This document shows positions 21,459 to 30,160 of a stretch of DNA of 30,160 bases, one piece after another. This DNA is from Hymenopellis radicata (taxonomy: Eukaryota; Basidiomycota; Agaricomycetes; Agaricales; Physalacriaceae), in contig JADNRX010000600.1 in assembly GCA_015501595.1 (NCBI GenBank), positions 1 to 30,160 of the forward strand, in the 5' to 3' direction. The notes below the pieces were generated by a model. It was not told where the DNA came from. It did not search any database and worked only from the letters and a program-made list of their open reading frames with translations. Position 1 is the stretch's first letter; every line of letters begins with the position of its first letter. The translations under genes and the position numbers were made by a program.

Positions 21459-22448
21459 CTACTTCTCAGGCGTAAAAGTGTAGAAACCCCCTTCGCGTTT
21501 AGCCACAGAAAAGAAGAGCTTGGAGAGCACGGGTCCAGAAGGGATAGCCAATGTGCACTCGACCTTGTCGCCAGGCTTAACAGGGCCAACGCCGGAGGGC
21601 GTGCCAGTAAGAACGAGGTCGCCTTCCTATTAGCTGATGTGAGCGATAATATCGCAGGTGCACAAGACAAACCTCGAGTGTCATGATGGAAGAAATGTGC
21701 TCGATGAGGCGAGGGATGCGGAAGATCATGTCGGAGGTCAAGCCACTTTGCTTGGTTTCCCCATTGATCTGAAGATTGTTCAGTGATGTTTCACGAACAT
21801 TCAACATTCATAGATTAGACTTACACTCAGCACGAGGGCTAGGTTCTGCGGATCAATGCTCGACGTTTTCTCAATGAAAGGCCTAGACGCGGGGTGTGTT
21901 AGCAACGCGCGTCGGACATCGCTACGCGACTTGCCCTATGGGGGTGAAGGTGTCAAACCCTTTCGCAGCGGACCAAGGGAGTCCTTTCTTCTTGACTTGG
22001 TTCTGGAGATTCCTGGCAGTCATATCGACGGCCAAGGCTTGGCAAATTCAGACTGGCGAGTCAGAGCTACCAAAAAGAGCGCACACCGTAACCAGCGATG
22101 TGGGCCTGAGCATTCGCTTGGGGAATATCGCGGCCTCCTTTGCCTATGACAAGGCCAAGTTCGACTGAAGCGCTTGTGTAAGACAATCTGCTATAGTAAC
22201 AGATGGAAAACGGACCTTCATGATGGGCGTCAATGCCCGGGGGAATCAAGACAACGCCGCCAGACGCCACATAGCTCGTAGTAGGCTTTGTGAAGAAGAA
22301 CGGCTCTGGCGGCATGGCGTTGGACAGCTCCTTGACATGTTCAGCATAGTTGCGGCCGATGGCGACGATCTGGTTTTGTTACGACAAATTGAATGGTTGG
22401 CATTGACAGCAGGCTTACCTTCTTTCCATGTCTAGCGAACGAGGCCAT
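21459..22448 (-). CDS. fumarylacetoacetate hydrolase family protein, FAHD1-type
   Basis: Complete seven-exon gene, 228 aa, close to the length of FAHD1 (acylpyruvate hydrolase / oxaloacetate decarboxylase, normally mitochondrial). Exons: 22419-22448, 22216-22369, 22087-22164, 21935-22037, 21825-21882, 21673-21768, 21459-21626. Introns are 46-56 nt and all in phase; that at 21883-21934 has a GC donor (GCAAGT). Family segments: [97 protein letters not shown]. Metal ligands Glu61, Glu63 and Asp92 are present with the spacing I expect for FAHD1. It should hydrolyse acylpyruvates or decarboxylate oxaloacetate with Mg. The short N-terminus ([10 protein letters not shown]) could be a weak targeting peptide. 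Divergent from the gene at 22869. No damage seen. Confidence 0.93.
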
Positions 22449-22868
22449 TCTATGGAGCTCTGCACGCGCCACGCGATGCGGACTTGGAATTTGCAAGATG
22501 ATTGTTTGCTGCCAAGGAGCAAACCGTCACACCGTGACGTGATTTGATCGGAATCAATTTGGACCGCCACACGCCAACAGGTTCGCAGTGTCAAGATCAC
22601 CGTGTGGTTCCTCGTACTTGCTGGAAATCATCTGAGTGATGCACTGTACAGGGCCTCGATGTATTTTTTCTTCCCTCTCATTCAAAATCAAGAGCTCCTC
22701 GACGAATCTCACTTGTCTTGGCATGCTCAGCCCGAAGCTTGATCTTCAGCCGGCTTGGCGAGCACATAAGGCAACGGCACCTTGCCCAGAGCGCTTGGTG
22801 ATTTTGCTATGATATAAGAATCTGCGTCGCGTATTCTTGCTTCCTCAGCCGCCTCTTCCTTTGTCGCC

Positions 22869-23368
22869 ATGTCTTCCTCAGAAACAGAGTCCACCGATTC
22901 CGAGTCTTCCGCACCGTAAGTCGTCATTGCAATCCGTTTTCTGCACTCACACGCCTTATTAGGAACCATACAGCCCATCTCGGCACCTCGTGGGAGATTG
23001 CCGTCGTATCCGTCTGTGGTAAGTTTTCCCTCCACCCCTGCGAAGCTGAATTAACCATTCCTCCTCCTACAACAGTCGTGGTCATCATTACGCTCCTTGC
23101 AACAACCGTATTCCAACTCCGGCGGAAAGCGCGCAGAAAGCGGCAAATGCAGTACGACGCCGAGCGCGCGCAGGAGGCTGTTGGATCAGAAAAACCATCC
23201 GAGACCGAGGGAGAGGCGATAAAGACGGTATGTGCTTTCCCGCCCCACCGCTGGCCTGAACGTGTCCTTGCTATCTAGCCTCCACCCATCCATTCTTCCG
23301 ATTCCAAACGCTCTTCTTCGATTAGCGATCATCAAAAACCTACACGATACTATTGGGACCGTTGTTGA
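22869..23368 (+). CDS. small single-pass membrane protein, four exons
   Basis: Exons 22869-22915, 22963-23018, 23076-23227 and 23279-23368 give 114 aa. The introns (47, 57 and 51 nt, donors GTAAGT, GTAAGT, GTATGT) all close in phase. The N-terminal Ser/Glu-rich stretch (SSSETESTDSESS) is followed by NHTAH, a possible N-glycosylation site. A membrane span (WEIAVVSVCVVVIITLLATT) is then followed by a strongly basic stop-transfer (RRKARRKR), an acidic segment and a Ser-rich tail ending YYWDRC. The arrangement predicts N-out, C-in topology. No family recognised. The strong splice sites make the model convincing even though each exon is too short to stand out alone. It shares a 420-base divergent promoter region with the FAHD1 gene. 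Confidence 0.72.
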
Positions 23369-24210
23369 GAGACGCGTGGATTTGCGTGGAGACTTTGGGT
23401 TGATTACCCGCTGCCATCGTCTGTATGTTGCCCATTGTCTAGGATTGCATGCCGCCACACATCGCACGCGCACTTTTGTGATGCATCGCTGATGAGCAGC
23501 GGAAATGACGTGTGTCGCGCTGGTTTTACACTGAGGAACCGCGGAAGCGATTGGCATAGGAGTGCTCCGAAACAGAGCTGGAGACCAGGAGGATGGAACA
23601 CTTGGACATTGTACACTTGTAGACTACCACTGCTGCTATATCGTAAAATACCCGCGGCTGCAGCCACTGCTGAGTTCAGACATTCGGTCTGCTCAATGAC
23701 TTATACTTTAATCTATTAGTCTCCCTGACAATAAGTACACTCATGCTATTCGTTCTAAACATTCGGCATGATGGCGAGGAGGAGGTGGCTGGATAAACCC
23801 ACGTGTTTCATTTTGTCGACACTACCTTCCTTCCTTGCACATTTTGGGTTTGCAGCAGAGGCGCAGTCGTCGGGCATGCGCCCGCGTTTCGCGTCAGTTA
23901 TCAGGATGCCATTCTGAAATGCGCATGATCATTCACGAAGAATGAGCGCTCCAAAACGACCGTATTGGATGTTGGGTTGAACAAAGACTAACATAATCGA
24001 GACTAACATACATGTGGCACGCACGATAATGTTCAGAGAAGTCCTTTATGAGGAGGCGCATATTTAATTCACTAAGAAGAAACTGTGAAGAGCACTGAGC
24101 AGAGCATCCATGCCCGACCTGCCTCTGTGTCGGTCAAAAGATTAAATCGACAATGAATGTACGTCCCTGCGCAAGGTACCGCAAACAAGATCACTCATAT
24201 GAGCCGCAGG
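23369..24210. other. intergenic region left of repeat B
   Basis: No supported gene. Short words GACTAACATA repeat at about 23986 and 24002. The minus-strand frames here are short and featureless. Confidence 0.45.
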
Positions 24211-24552
24211 TTAGCGTAGGTCGAAAGTCCGACGCCAGTTTACAAAGGAAGTAGACGTGACTAGGCTCAAGTTGACAGTGTCAGATCGGTGGAATAATCT
24301 GTTCTGGACATGACACTTACTGATAAAGGAATCTCTCGGTGGACTCAGAACGAGGCAGTACGGCCCATCGAACGGAATCACAAAGATAACCAGTGAGAAA
24401 GAGTACGACAGAAGAGCTAGGAGGAGATTGAACAATAACTTCTGCATCGCGGCGCGTCGAAATGCACGAATCAAGAACAAAGCAGGCGGTCCTGAGATCA
24501 AGAAAATTTCCAGCAGGTAGGCACAGAGTACTAGTTGTTCAAGAGTAGACAT
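24211..24552 (-). CDS. small two-pass membrane protein, possibly Pmp3-like
   Basis: Exon 1 (24321-24552) and exon 2 (24211-24260), joined across a 60-nt intron (GTAAGT...CCTAG) in phase, give 93 aa. Two hydrophobic segments (about residues 9-28 and 41-62) are separated by a basic loop (RAFRRAAMQ). The pattern of a PPA within the first span, a basic turn, then LLFNLLLALLSY recalls the Pmp3/UPF0057 proteolipids that modulate membrane potential. These are usually about 55 aa and lack the tail seen here (SPPRDSFI then a Ser/Thr/Arg-rich end), so the link is only suggestive. The gene sits at the left end of repeat B; the copy in repeat A (13393-13703) is broken. Confidence 0.5.
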   Translation of the reverse strand: MSTLEQLVLCAYLLEIFLISGPPALFLIRAFRRAAMQKLLFNLLLALLSYSFSLVIFVIPFDGPYCLVLSPPRDSFISKCHVQNRLFHRSDTVNLSLVTSTSFVNWRRTFDLR

Positions 24553-25462
24553 TGTTGATCATGATGGCAGTCGGCAAAGAATCGGTATTACCGTTTCGGG
24601 CAACACCTTTTCTTCTTCCCTTCCACCATGACCATGTGCCATCCTACGGTTTCGTCTCCTCGTGGAGTAGGACAAAGCCAGGATACCGACTACTTAATCG
24701 CCGTAGTCGCCACGACCAAACTTGGACCTTCGTGTTGGCCTGATGATGCTTACGGAAAGCAGGTCCCGAAACTGGCAAGGATACGGAGTGTGCGTATGCT
24801 CGCATTTTCCCGTATTTGCGCTAATATTTGCCCTTAGTCGACAGTGGCATCATACGCGACTGGTCCAGGATTAGGACGCTGACGGCCTTTCTCCCAACTT
24901 CCGAACACCTGGTGGATCCAATGCCAGACAATTCGTTTAGAAAACGTACAGCGTGCGTCGTACTCCCATTTTCGGCATGTATGCGTCTAATAACGGTCTC
25001 AAGGCAGACTCCTTCTCCCTGGATACATGCAAGTCGGTATCGCCAAAGCCATCCTTTTTGTTATCGACCGCGTCTCGGTCTTCTCGGAACGTGTATATGC
25101 GCTTCCTGGCGTGAAGGAGGACCTGGACATTTTCCGTGAAGGAGGACCTGGACATTTTCCATGAGCTCATATCAACCTGAGGAAACGAGCCGAGCGTTCT
25201 GCCTCAAACTGACAGCATGACGATGGGTGCGAAGGAATGTATATGCGATTGTTTTGGTGAGCACACTATTTTCTTACACTATCGAGTCTTAAACGCCATG
25301 CAGCACATTCCATGGAGGACTGCGAGCGGACGAAGCATGCCGGTTCACACCGACAAATTACTGTTCACCTCGACTCTCGTCCGATAAACCATGATAGTTA
25401 CTTGTGGCGCGTCAACAACTCCCGAAGTCGTTGGTATTAACCACGTCTAGGGCATCCTCAAG
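24230..25462 (-). repeat. repeat B, inverted partner of 12434-13708
   Basis: About 1.23 kb matching repeat A in opposite orientation, 10.5 kb away. It has an exact 25-base tandem duplication (25111-25135 and 25136-25160) and about 28 extra bases near 25177-25204, both absent from A, and it lacks about 87 bases present in A. Beyond the right boundary the minus-strand frame continues (RYRKTYALNTHQDGS, LLKHLEDALDVVNTNDFG), which hints that B retains more of an original gene than A does. Confidence 0.8.
25111..25160 (+). repeat. perfect 25-base tandem duplication
   Basis: GTGAAGGAGGACCTGGACAT followed by TTTCC occurs twice back to back with no mismatch. Repeat A has a single, slightly diverged copy, so the duplication postdates the A/B split. 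Confidence 0.9.
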
Positions 25463-26013
25463 GTGCTTCAGGAGCAGTAAGACGCTTCCATCTTGGTGCG
25501 TGTTCAATGCATACGTCTTCCTGTATCTAATAGCTCTTCCAGTATTGTGCCATTCGACTCGAGCCGGAACCGTATGCCGAAAGACGTTCTGTTGACGACG
25601 AGCAGTACAGGGATCATCCAAACCGCCCTTGGTCGATTATCCCAACAGCACCGGCGATCTAGTAAATGATTAAAAGCAGCGCGCGGTACGAGCTCTACGC
25701 TCGATAATACCGCTCAGATCGCGGTACGACAATTTTCCTATCTGCTTCGTATCCACCTTGAACTTTGGATAAACCAGTCGGCGTCCTCCCTATATGTCAG
25801 TGTGACATTTTATTGTAATAAACAGCGCCCAGACAACGCCCACATCGTTGAATCGTTTCAACCCCTATCCACAGTACAAGGGTTATCCAATACTTGAATA
25901 CCGCTGCCGCACCGTCTTCAAAGCTTTTCGATCTTCTCCCCACCCTTCGCTGTCTCGGTAGGTTGGATATCTGCTCCCGACCTCCCATCACTGAGTACTA
26001 TTTACAGTTCACC
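25463..26013. other. intergenic, F-box gene 2 upstream region
   Basis: It lies between repeat B and the F-box start. The plus frame stays open upstream of 26014 to about 25894, but the ATG at 26014 (CACCATGTC) is in the best context. No TATA box is evident. Confidence 0.45.
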
Positions 26014-27631
26014 ATGTCGGATATCATAAACTGCACTAAATGCGAGACGTGTGGCCTCTACAGCCCCGTTCTCCAGATGCCCTCCAAGCAGCGAACTCAG
26101 CACGTTGAGGAGCTCCTGCGACAGACCCAATCCCCATCGGCAGGCGAGCTCGCCGAATTCCGACTCGTCGTGGAGAAATCTTGCAAGGCCATACAAGATA
26201 TCGATCAGCAGATCTCTCACACCGAGCAGCTGTTGAAGAGTCTTCGACAGGCTCGTGCCGATACGGAATTACAACGGCAGGACGCGCAGTCCCTTCTCCA
26301 CCCCATACGCTCCCTTCCGAACGAGATCATTGCACAAATCTTTTCGAATTGTGTACACGGTTGGGAGAAGCATGACGCTTGGTGGACGGTTGACTCGTTG
26401 AATTACTCGGTCGCGCCTTGGACGCTCACGCGCGTATGTTCTCGATGGCGAGCCCTTGCGTTGGCTATGCCCGAGTTATGGACCTACATCGAGGTCGGGC
26501 TCGATCACGGCGCGCGCCTCAGGACGTCTCTCCGCATGATGTCCCTGTACCTCGAGCGCTCCCAACGCCTTCCGTTGTTCGTCAGATTGGCTGGCTCAGC
26601 CGTGGTCGACTCATCCCATCCCATCGCTTCACTCTTAGAGAGCGCCGCATCACGCTTCAAAAAACTGTCACTAAACATCCACTCATTGTCTCTACAATGC
26701 TTCTCGGACACGTATTTCCCTCGCCTCGAGTTTTTGCAGCTGCGTGTTACCAATTGGCGTCTGGGGGATCGAAATGTATCTCCGTTCACGTCCCTAAATG
26801 CGCCTATGCTTCGCACATTTTCGACGCACAGGGATACGTCGTGGAGCGAAATCACCACCCTCCCATGGTCCCAGTTTACAGCCATGCTCCATTTCTCTGC
26901 TTTCGATCGAGACGAGCTTGTACATCTCCCGAAAATGGCCAACTTGGAGGAGCTCGACGCGGTTGTTGACGAGCAGTATGAGACGATAAACGAAGTCATG
27001 CACCTTCCTAACCTGCGTCGCCTCACTCTCAAGGAAAACTGAGAGAGTCTTGCCCGGGCGGTTAGAAGAGTTCTTCGGAAAACTCGACGTGCCCAACCTA
27101 GCCGACCTCGCTCTCACTTTCATACTCACCGCCTCAAAAGGCACTCTGCGTTTCCCAACACTGCTTACCGGTGCAAGTGGGCTCAACTTCTTGACGAAGT
27201 TGCAGCTGTCTTGGGGTTTCACAACAGAAAACTGGCATCCTGAGAACGTCGAGAACATTCTCCGTTTCTTGTCGCTTACGCCTCGCGTCAGCGAACTGGT
27301 CACCCCATGTATCATGCCGGTCGAGCTCGTTTCTGGGCTCTTTGCGACGTCGGGGATACTGCCGTGCCTGCGTGTCTTGGACATTGGCGAATGTCTATTT
27401 GACGGTGACAGCAGAGTAGCGCTCTACGACATGCTAGAGTCCAGATGCGCGTTCACGGTGGGCGTTGGAACGCCGCCGTTTTCGGGGACTTCTGAGCCTG
27501 ATGGAAGTGTTGGCATTTCCCGTACGTTTCACTGGCGGGACACGGAAACAGACGTACCTTTGCATGGCGTGAAGTGCCTTGAGATGGTACGAGTTCATCG
27601 TTCGGTATTTCGTGGGAAGGATGCGCGTTGA
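26014..27631 (+). CDS. F-box / leucine-rich protein 2, frame broken at 27034-27042
   Basis: Single-exon gene typical of the expanded agaricomycete F-box family (SCF adaptors). The start at 26014 has a good context. After a Cys-containing N-terminus (CTKCETCGLYSP) comes a coiled coil (about residues 30-85, DIDQQISHTEQLLKSLRQAR). The F-box follows: LHPIRSLPNEIIAQIFSNCV ... WTLTRVCSRWRALALAMPEL. Irregular leucine-rich segments come next (FPRLEFLQLRV, LVHLPKMANLEELDAVV, LPNLRRLTLKE). The frame meets TGA at 27040. The continuation (GRLEEFFGKLDVPNLADLAL to ...FRGKDAR at 27631) is in the next frame and is clearly the same protein. An extra A in the run at 27035-27038 would explain it. No intron can bridge the gap. 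Read as a whole the product would be about 538 aa. Confidence 0.8.
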
Positions 27632-27939
27632 AAAGATATCTGTAATGCGTTACAAGTGGAATGTAGTGTAGTCGAAGATGGACGAGGATAATGAGTCCAT
27701 TGAGAAGTAATCAATTGAATCCAGTGATATGCATATCGAGTTCAATTATGAGGTTTAAAGGTTCATTGAGTTTATAAACTTTGGGCGACGCGTTACTCGC
27801 ATTACAAGAGTATCTGCTGCATTGCTCACAAGAATATCTGGGCGAGAAGGGTAAAACGAGATGATTATCTTGCTTTCAATATATAAATAAAGGAAGAGAT
27901 GGCGGCTCCCACAACAAGAAGGACTGCAGTCATACGATA

Positions 27940-28135
27940 TATATCCACTGCTTCAGGTTCGTGCGCTGTATCGGGAACGACACGGTCATCGAGTACTTCG
28001 CCGGAAGGAACGTGGGCGGGAGTGCTGTCAGCGGCGCCTCGTTCCGCTGTAGTGCAGGTATCCATTGCTTCAACGGCTTGTGCTGTGTCGGTAACGACAT
28101 AATCAGTAAGCACATCAGCATCTGGAACATGGTTG
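27940..28135 (-). repeat. 117-base tandem repeat in the NACHT gene tail
   Basis: The plus-strand segment starting TATCCACTGCTTCAGG at 27940 recurs 117 bases later as TATCCATTGCTTCAAC. About 75 bases match well (GGAACGACAC... and GTAACGACAT...). The encoded units are HVPDADVLTDYVVTDTAQ and HVPSGEVLDDRVVPDTAH. The period is exactly 39 codons, so frame is preserved. Confidence 0.75.
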
Positions 28136-29985
28136 GAAATGCTGGCGTCTGCTGGGACATCAACCGGGCGTCGCGCGTATGGTTGTAGTACATCTTTGAT
28201 CTCTTCAAAGATATCAAGGCTGTCAGTGTTCCAAGGAAGCATCAACAATGCAAGCAATATCTCGGGGGGAACCATTTGTGCGATTTGCGCATCGAGATCG
28301 ATATCCGCTCTCTGTAGGAATACTGCGATGACATCGAGGATGTCTGGTGGGTGGGATCTCGCACGACTTGGAGGAGGATACACCGAGATCCGGCCTGGCT
28401 CAGATGGCCCATCCTTTGTATCGTGGTAGAGGCGTTCAAGTATAATCGCAATTTCCGCAAATCTGGTATGGGATGTCCACCAGTCCCAGCCGTCACGGTC
28501 AATTGCACAGCCGAGTAGCCCGTCATGGCGTGAACAATGCAAGGAGGTGTCTGGGTGATGAAGGAATGCTCGGAAGACTTCCTCAGGGCAGCAAGTTGGT
28601 GTATCGAAGCCAGAGATGAGTTGGCATAAGACTGTGGAGCTAATGGTTTCGCAATAAGCGTTGATGTCAAACTCCCCACGTGCCCAAACGTCATGGACGA
28701 GCTTCCAATGTTGTTCTGTAGCCAGAATTGCCATCGCCCGACGAAACTGATACTCGTCCGGAGCCTTCGTTTCTCTCGCCAGTCGAAATGTACCGGGAAG
28801 TCCAAAGACCGCAGCGTAATCGAGAGTACTGAGACTCTCAAGTAAGGCTTCGGATGTCTCGAAACTGACTCTCCTTTCAATGGAGGAAAACACAGCTGCA
28901 CTTTTAGTGAAGTTTGTGTCTTCAAGTGCAGACAGGACAACAGCTGGTTGATTAGAATCCATGACAAGAGCGCATCTGAGCCATAGATTTAGTAGATTCC
29001 GGTGACTTTCGAGAAATCTGAGGTGCTCCATGTGGTGAAGAGCGATAGTACAGATGTTGAATGCAAATTCATGCGACTCTTGAGGGAAGATGGAAGATTC
29101 AAAGTGGGAAATGTACTCGTGAGCTGAATAGTCTGTAAATGAGGTATATCAGTAGCACTCTTGAACTCTCAGAACCAAATGTACGTACGGATGAGTGAAA
29201 GTTCAGTGTTTTGTGCAAAAACACACTTCCTGTCCTTCTGCTGAGGCATGAAATTCATGCAGCAACCACCTGAAATGGTAAGCAAGCCACCACAGGCACC
29301 CATGATCTCAAGCAAGGGAGGCATACGGTCTTCCCGAAATTTAGGTTCTGATGTGGAGATCTCGCAAGCGAGAAGGAACCTGAGCACCCAGTAGTTCATA
29401 CGAAGGTAATACTTGGACTCGGTGTAAATCCACATAATGGCATGAAGAGCAAGCTTCTTCTTCCTGGCACCTTGGATGCCGATACGCTCAAATATCTGGT
29501 GATATGCATTGTCTAAGCTAGCAGGAATGGACGCCAACACTTCGTAGACATCTGCTTTACTGGTGACATCATGCTCCAGTTCCCATAGCTTCAGACTTGC
29601 GAGCAGAAACATGCCATTAGCTTTCACAACAACCTCTCTGCGAACAGTGATTTGTAGATCCTTGTCTTCCCATACGTAAGGCAGGGCGGGAATCTTGTTA
29701 TTGATGATGGAGAGGATGTCACGATCTGCAGCTTGAATACGGAGACATGGATAGTCATATCTCTGCGCAAAGACGGGGCGAGAGGTGATGAGGAGATTGA
29801 AATCGCTTTCCCCAGGCACTGAATGGCAGCCACCAGATCAAACCCGAGAGGGCACTCATCGAGTGCGTCGAGGACGATGTAAATAGGGCATCTGACGATG
29901 TGGGCTGCCTCAAGTAGGAGGGCACGGACACACTCCTCGGATGGATGTATGTCCTTTCGGTACAAATCCCATATAGACTGCGGGA

Positions 29986-30049
29986 TAGTCGACAACTCCG
30001 TTTCCGGTTGAAGCAGCTTAGTCCGACTCCATTTCCAGTTGAAGCAGCT
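29986..30049 (-). repeat. diverged 31-33-base tandem duplication
   Basis: The minus strand carries AGCTGCTTCAACTGGAAATG... followed directly by AGCTGCTTCAACCGGAAACG.... The units are 31 and 33 bases with several mismatches. With only the second copy the reading LLRQLLQPETELSTIPQ is continuous; with both, a TAA appears. Confidence 0.75.
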
Positions 30050-30160
30050 GGCGAAGCAGACAGCACATGAAGGCATGTGTCTCGCAAAGGTACTCACGAT
30101 CCTGGTTATATCGGCAAACGATGACGAGCACTATGGTCTTCGGATGGACCGCAGGTGCTC

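Larger units (their letters stand above)
27865..30160 (-). pseudogene. NACHT (NLR-like) protein, 5' end outside window, two frame lesions
   Basis: Fungal STAND/NLR-type protein; such proteins act in signalling or non-self recognition. The Walker A part lies beyond 30160. Visible in order: LVIVCRYNQDREYL and CLLRQLL, Walker B IYIVLDALDECP, sensor-like FNLLITSRPVFA, KANGMFLLASLKLWEL, ASIPASLDNAYHQIFERI, then the post-NACHT winged-helix area. A 56-nt intron (29133-29188, GTACGT...TTACAG) joins into LIHYSAHEYI, the usual end of that region. A long helical C-terminal part follows. The tail has a 39-residue tandem repeat and ends in a hydrophobic segment (AVLLVVGAAISSFIYILKAR), a likely tail anchor. 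Lesions: a diverged 31-33-base tandem duplication (29986-30049) brings in a stop, and a one-base gap at a G4 run (plus-strand CCCC, 29810-29813) shifts frame. Probably a pseudogene unless these are assembly errors. Confidence 0.75.

Noticed and set aside
22727..23035. 102-residue minus-strand ORF
   Set aside because: It is antisense to a four-exon plus-strand gene with three strong, in-phase introns; its sequence is low-complexity Glu/Ala-rich.
24828..25139. 103-residue ORF in repeat B, conserved in repeat A
   Set aside because: Conservation follows from DNA duplication; the opposite strand is equally open and conserved, so no strand can be preferred.
28242..28967. 241-residue minus-strand ORF inside the NACHT gene
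   Set aside because: Same strand but a different frame from the longer 388-residue reading, which has the better composition, continues from the spliced LIHYSAHEYI motif and ends in the membrane segment.
1..30160. CRISPR array, phage or prokaryotic mobile element
   Set aside because: No regularly spaced short repeats, no integrase or transposase motif and no ribosome binding sites; the introns show this is eukaryotic nuclear DNA.

Overview
The window looks like nuclear DNA of an agaricomycete (mushroom-forming basidiomycete). Spliceosomal introns are short (mostly 45-70 nt) with GT/GC...AG ends and CTRAY-like branch points. The gene content is typical of that class: a DUF6535 membrane protein, two F-box/leucine-rich proteins, a NACHT (NLR-like) protein and HNH-type proteins. 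No prokaryotic, organellar or viral gene order is visible, and no RNA gene was found.

Layout. 1-4500 is gene-poor: a damaged unknown gene (540-1497, minus), a degenerate direct repeat (2796-3080) and a small unrecognised two-exon gene (3501-3911, minus). 4549-7677 (minus) is a large DUF6535 gene. 8346-9712 (minus) is F-box gene 1. 10090-12046 (minus) is a ten-exon serine carboxypeptidase with a complete catalytic triad. 12434-18293 is a duplication-rich block. Repeat A abuts copy 1 of a family of nuclear-looking proteins, copy 2 lies inverted beside it, and an HNH-nuclease-like gene follows. 18778-19950 (minus) is a short-chain dehydrogenase, next to a carboxylesterase relic. 21459-22448 (minus) is an FAHD1-type hydrolase, divergent from a small single-pass membrane protein (22869-23368, plus). 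24230-25462 is repeat B, the inverted partner of A, carrying a small two-pass membrane protein. 26014-27631 is F-box gene 2. 27865-30160 (minus) is a NACHT gene that runs off the right edge.

The single-copy enzyme genes (carboxypeptidase, FAHD1, dehydrogenase) can be assembled exon by exon with every phase closing. The dehydrogenase does so only if one intron is GC-AG. The multi-copy accessory genes carry most of the single-base frame breaks, often at short homopolymers. That pattern fits relaxed selection on expanded families, or uncorrected assembly indels; the sequence alone cannot separate the two. No operon-like pathway links the genes. The main structural interest is the mosaic of two nested inverted duplications and the HNH-related cluster.
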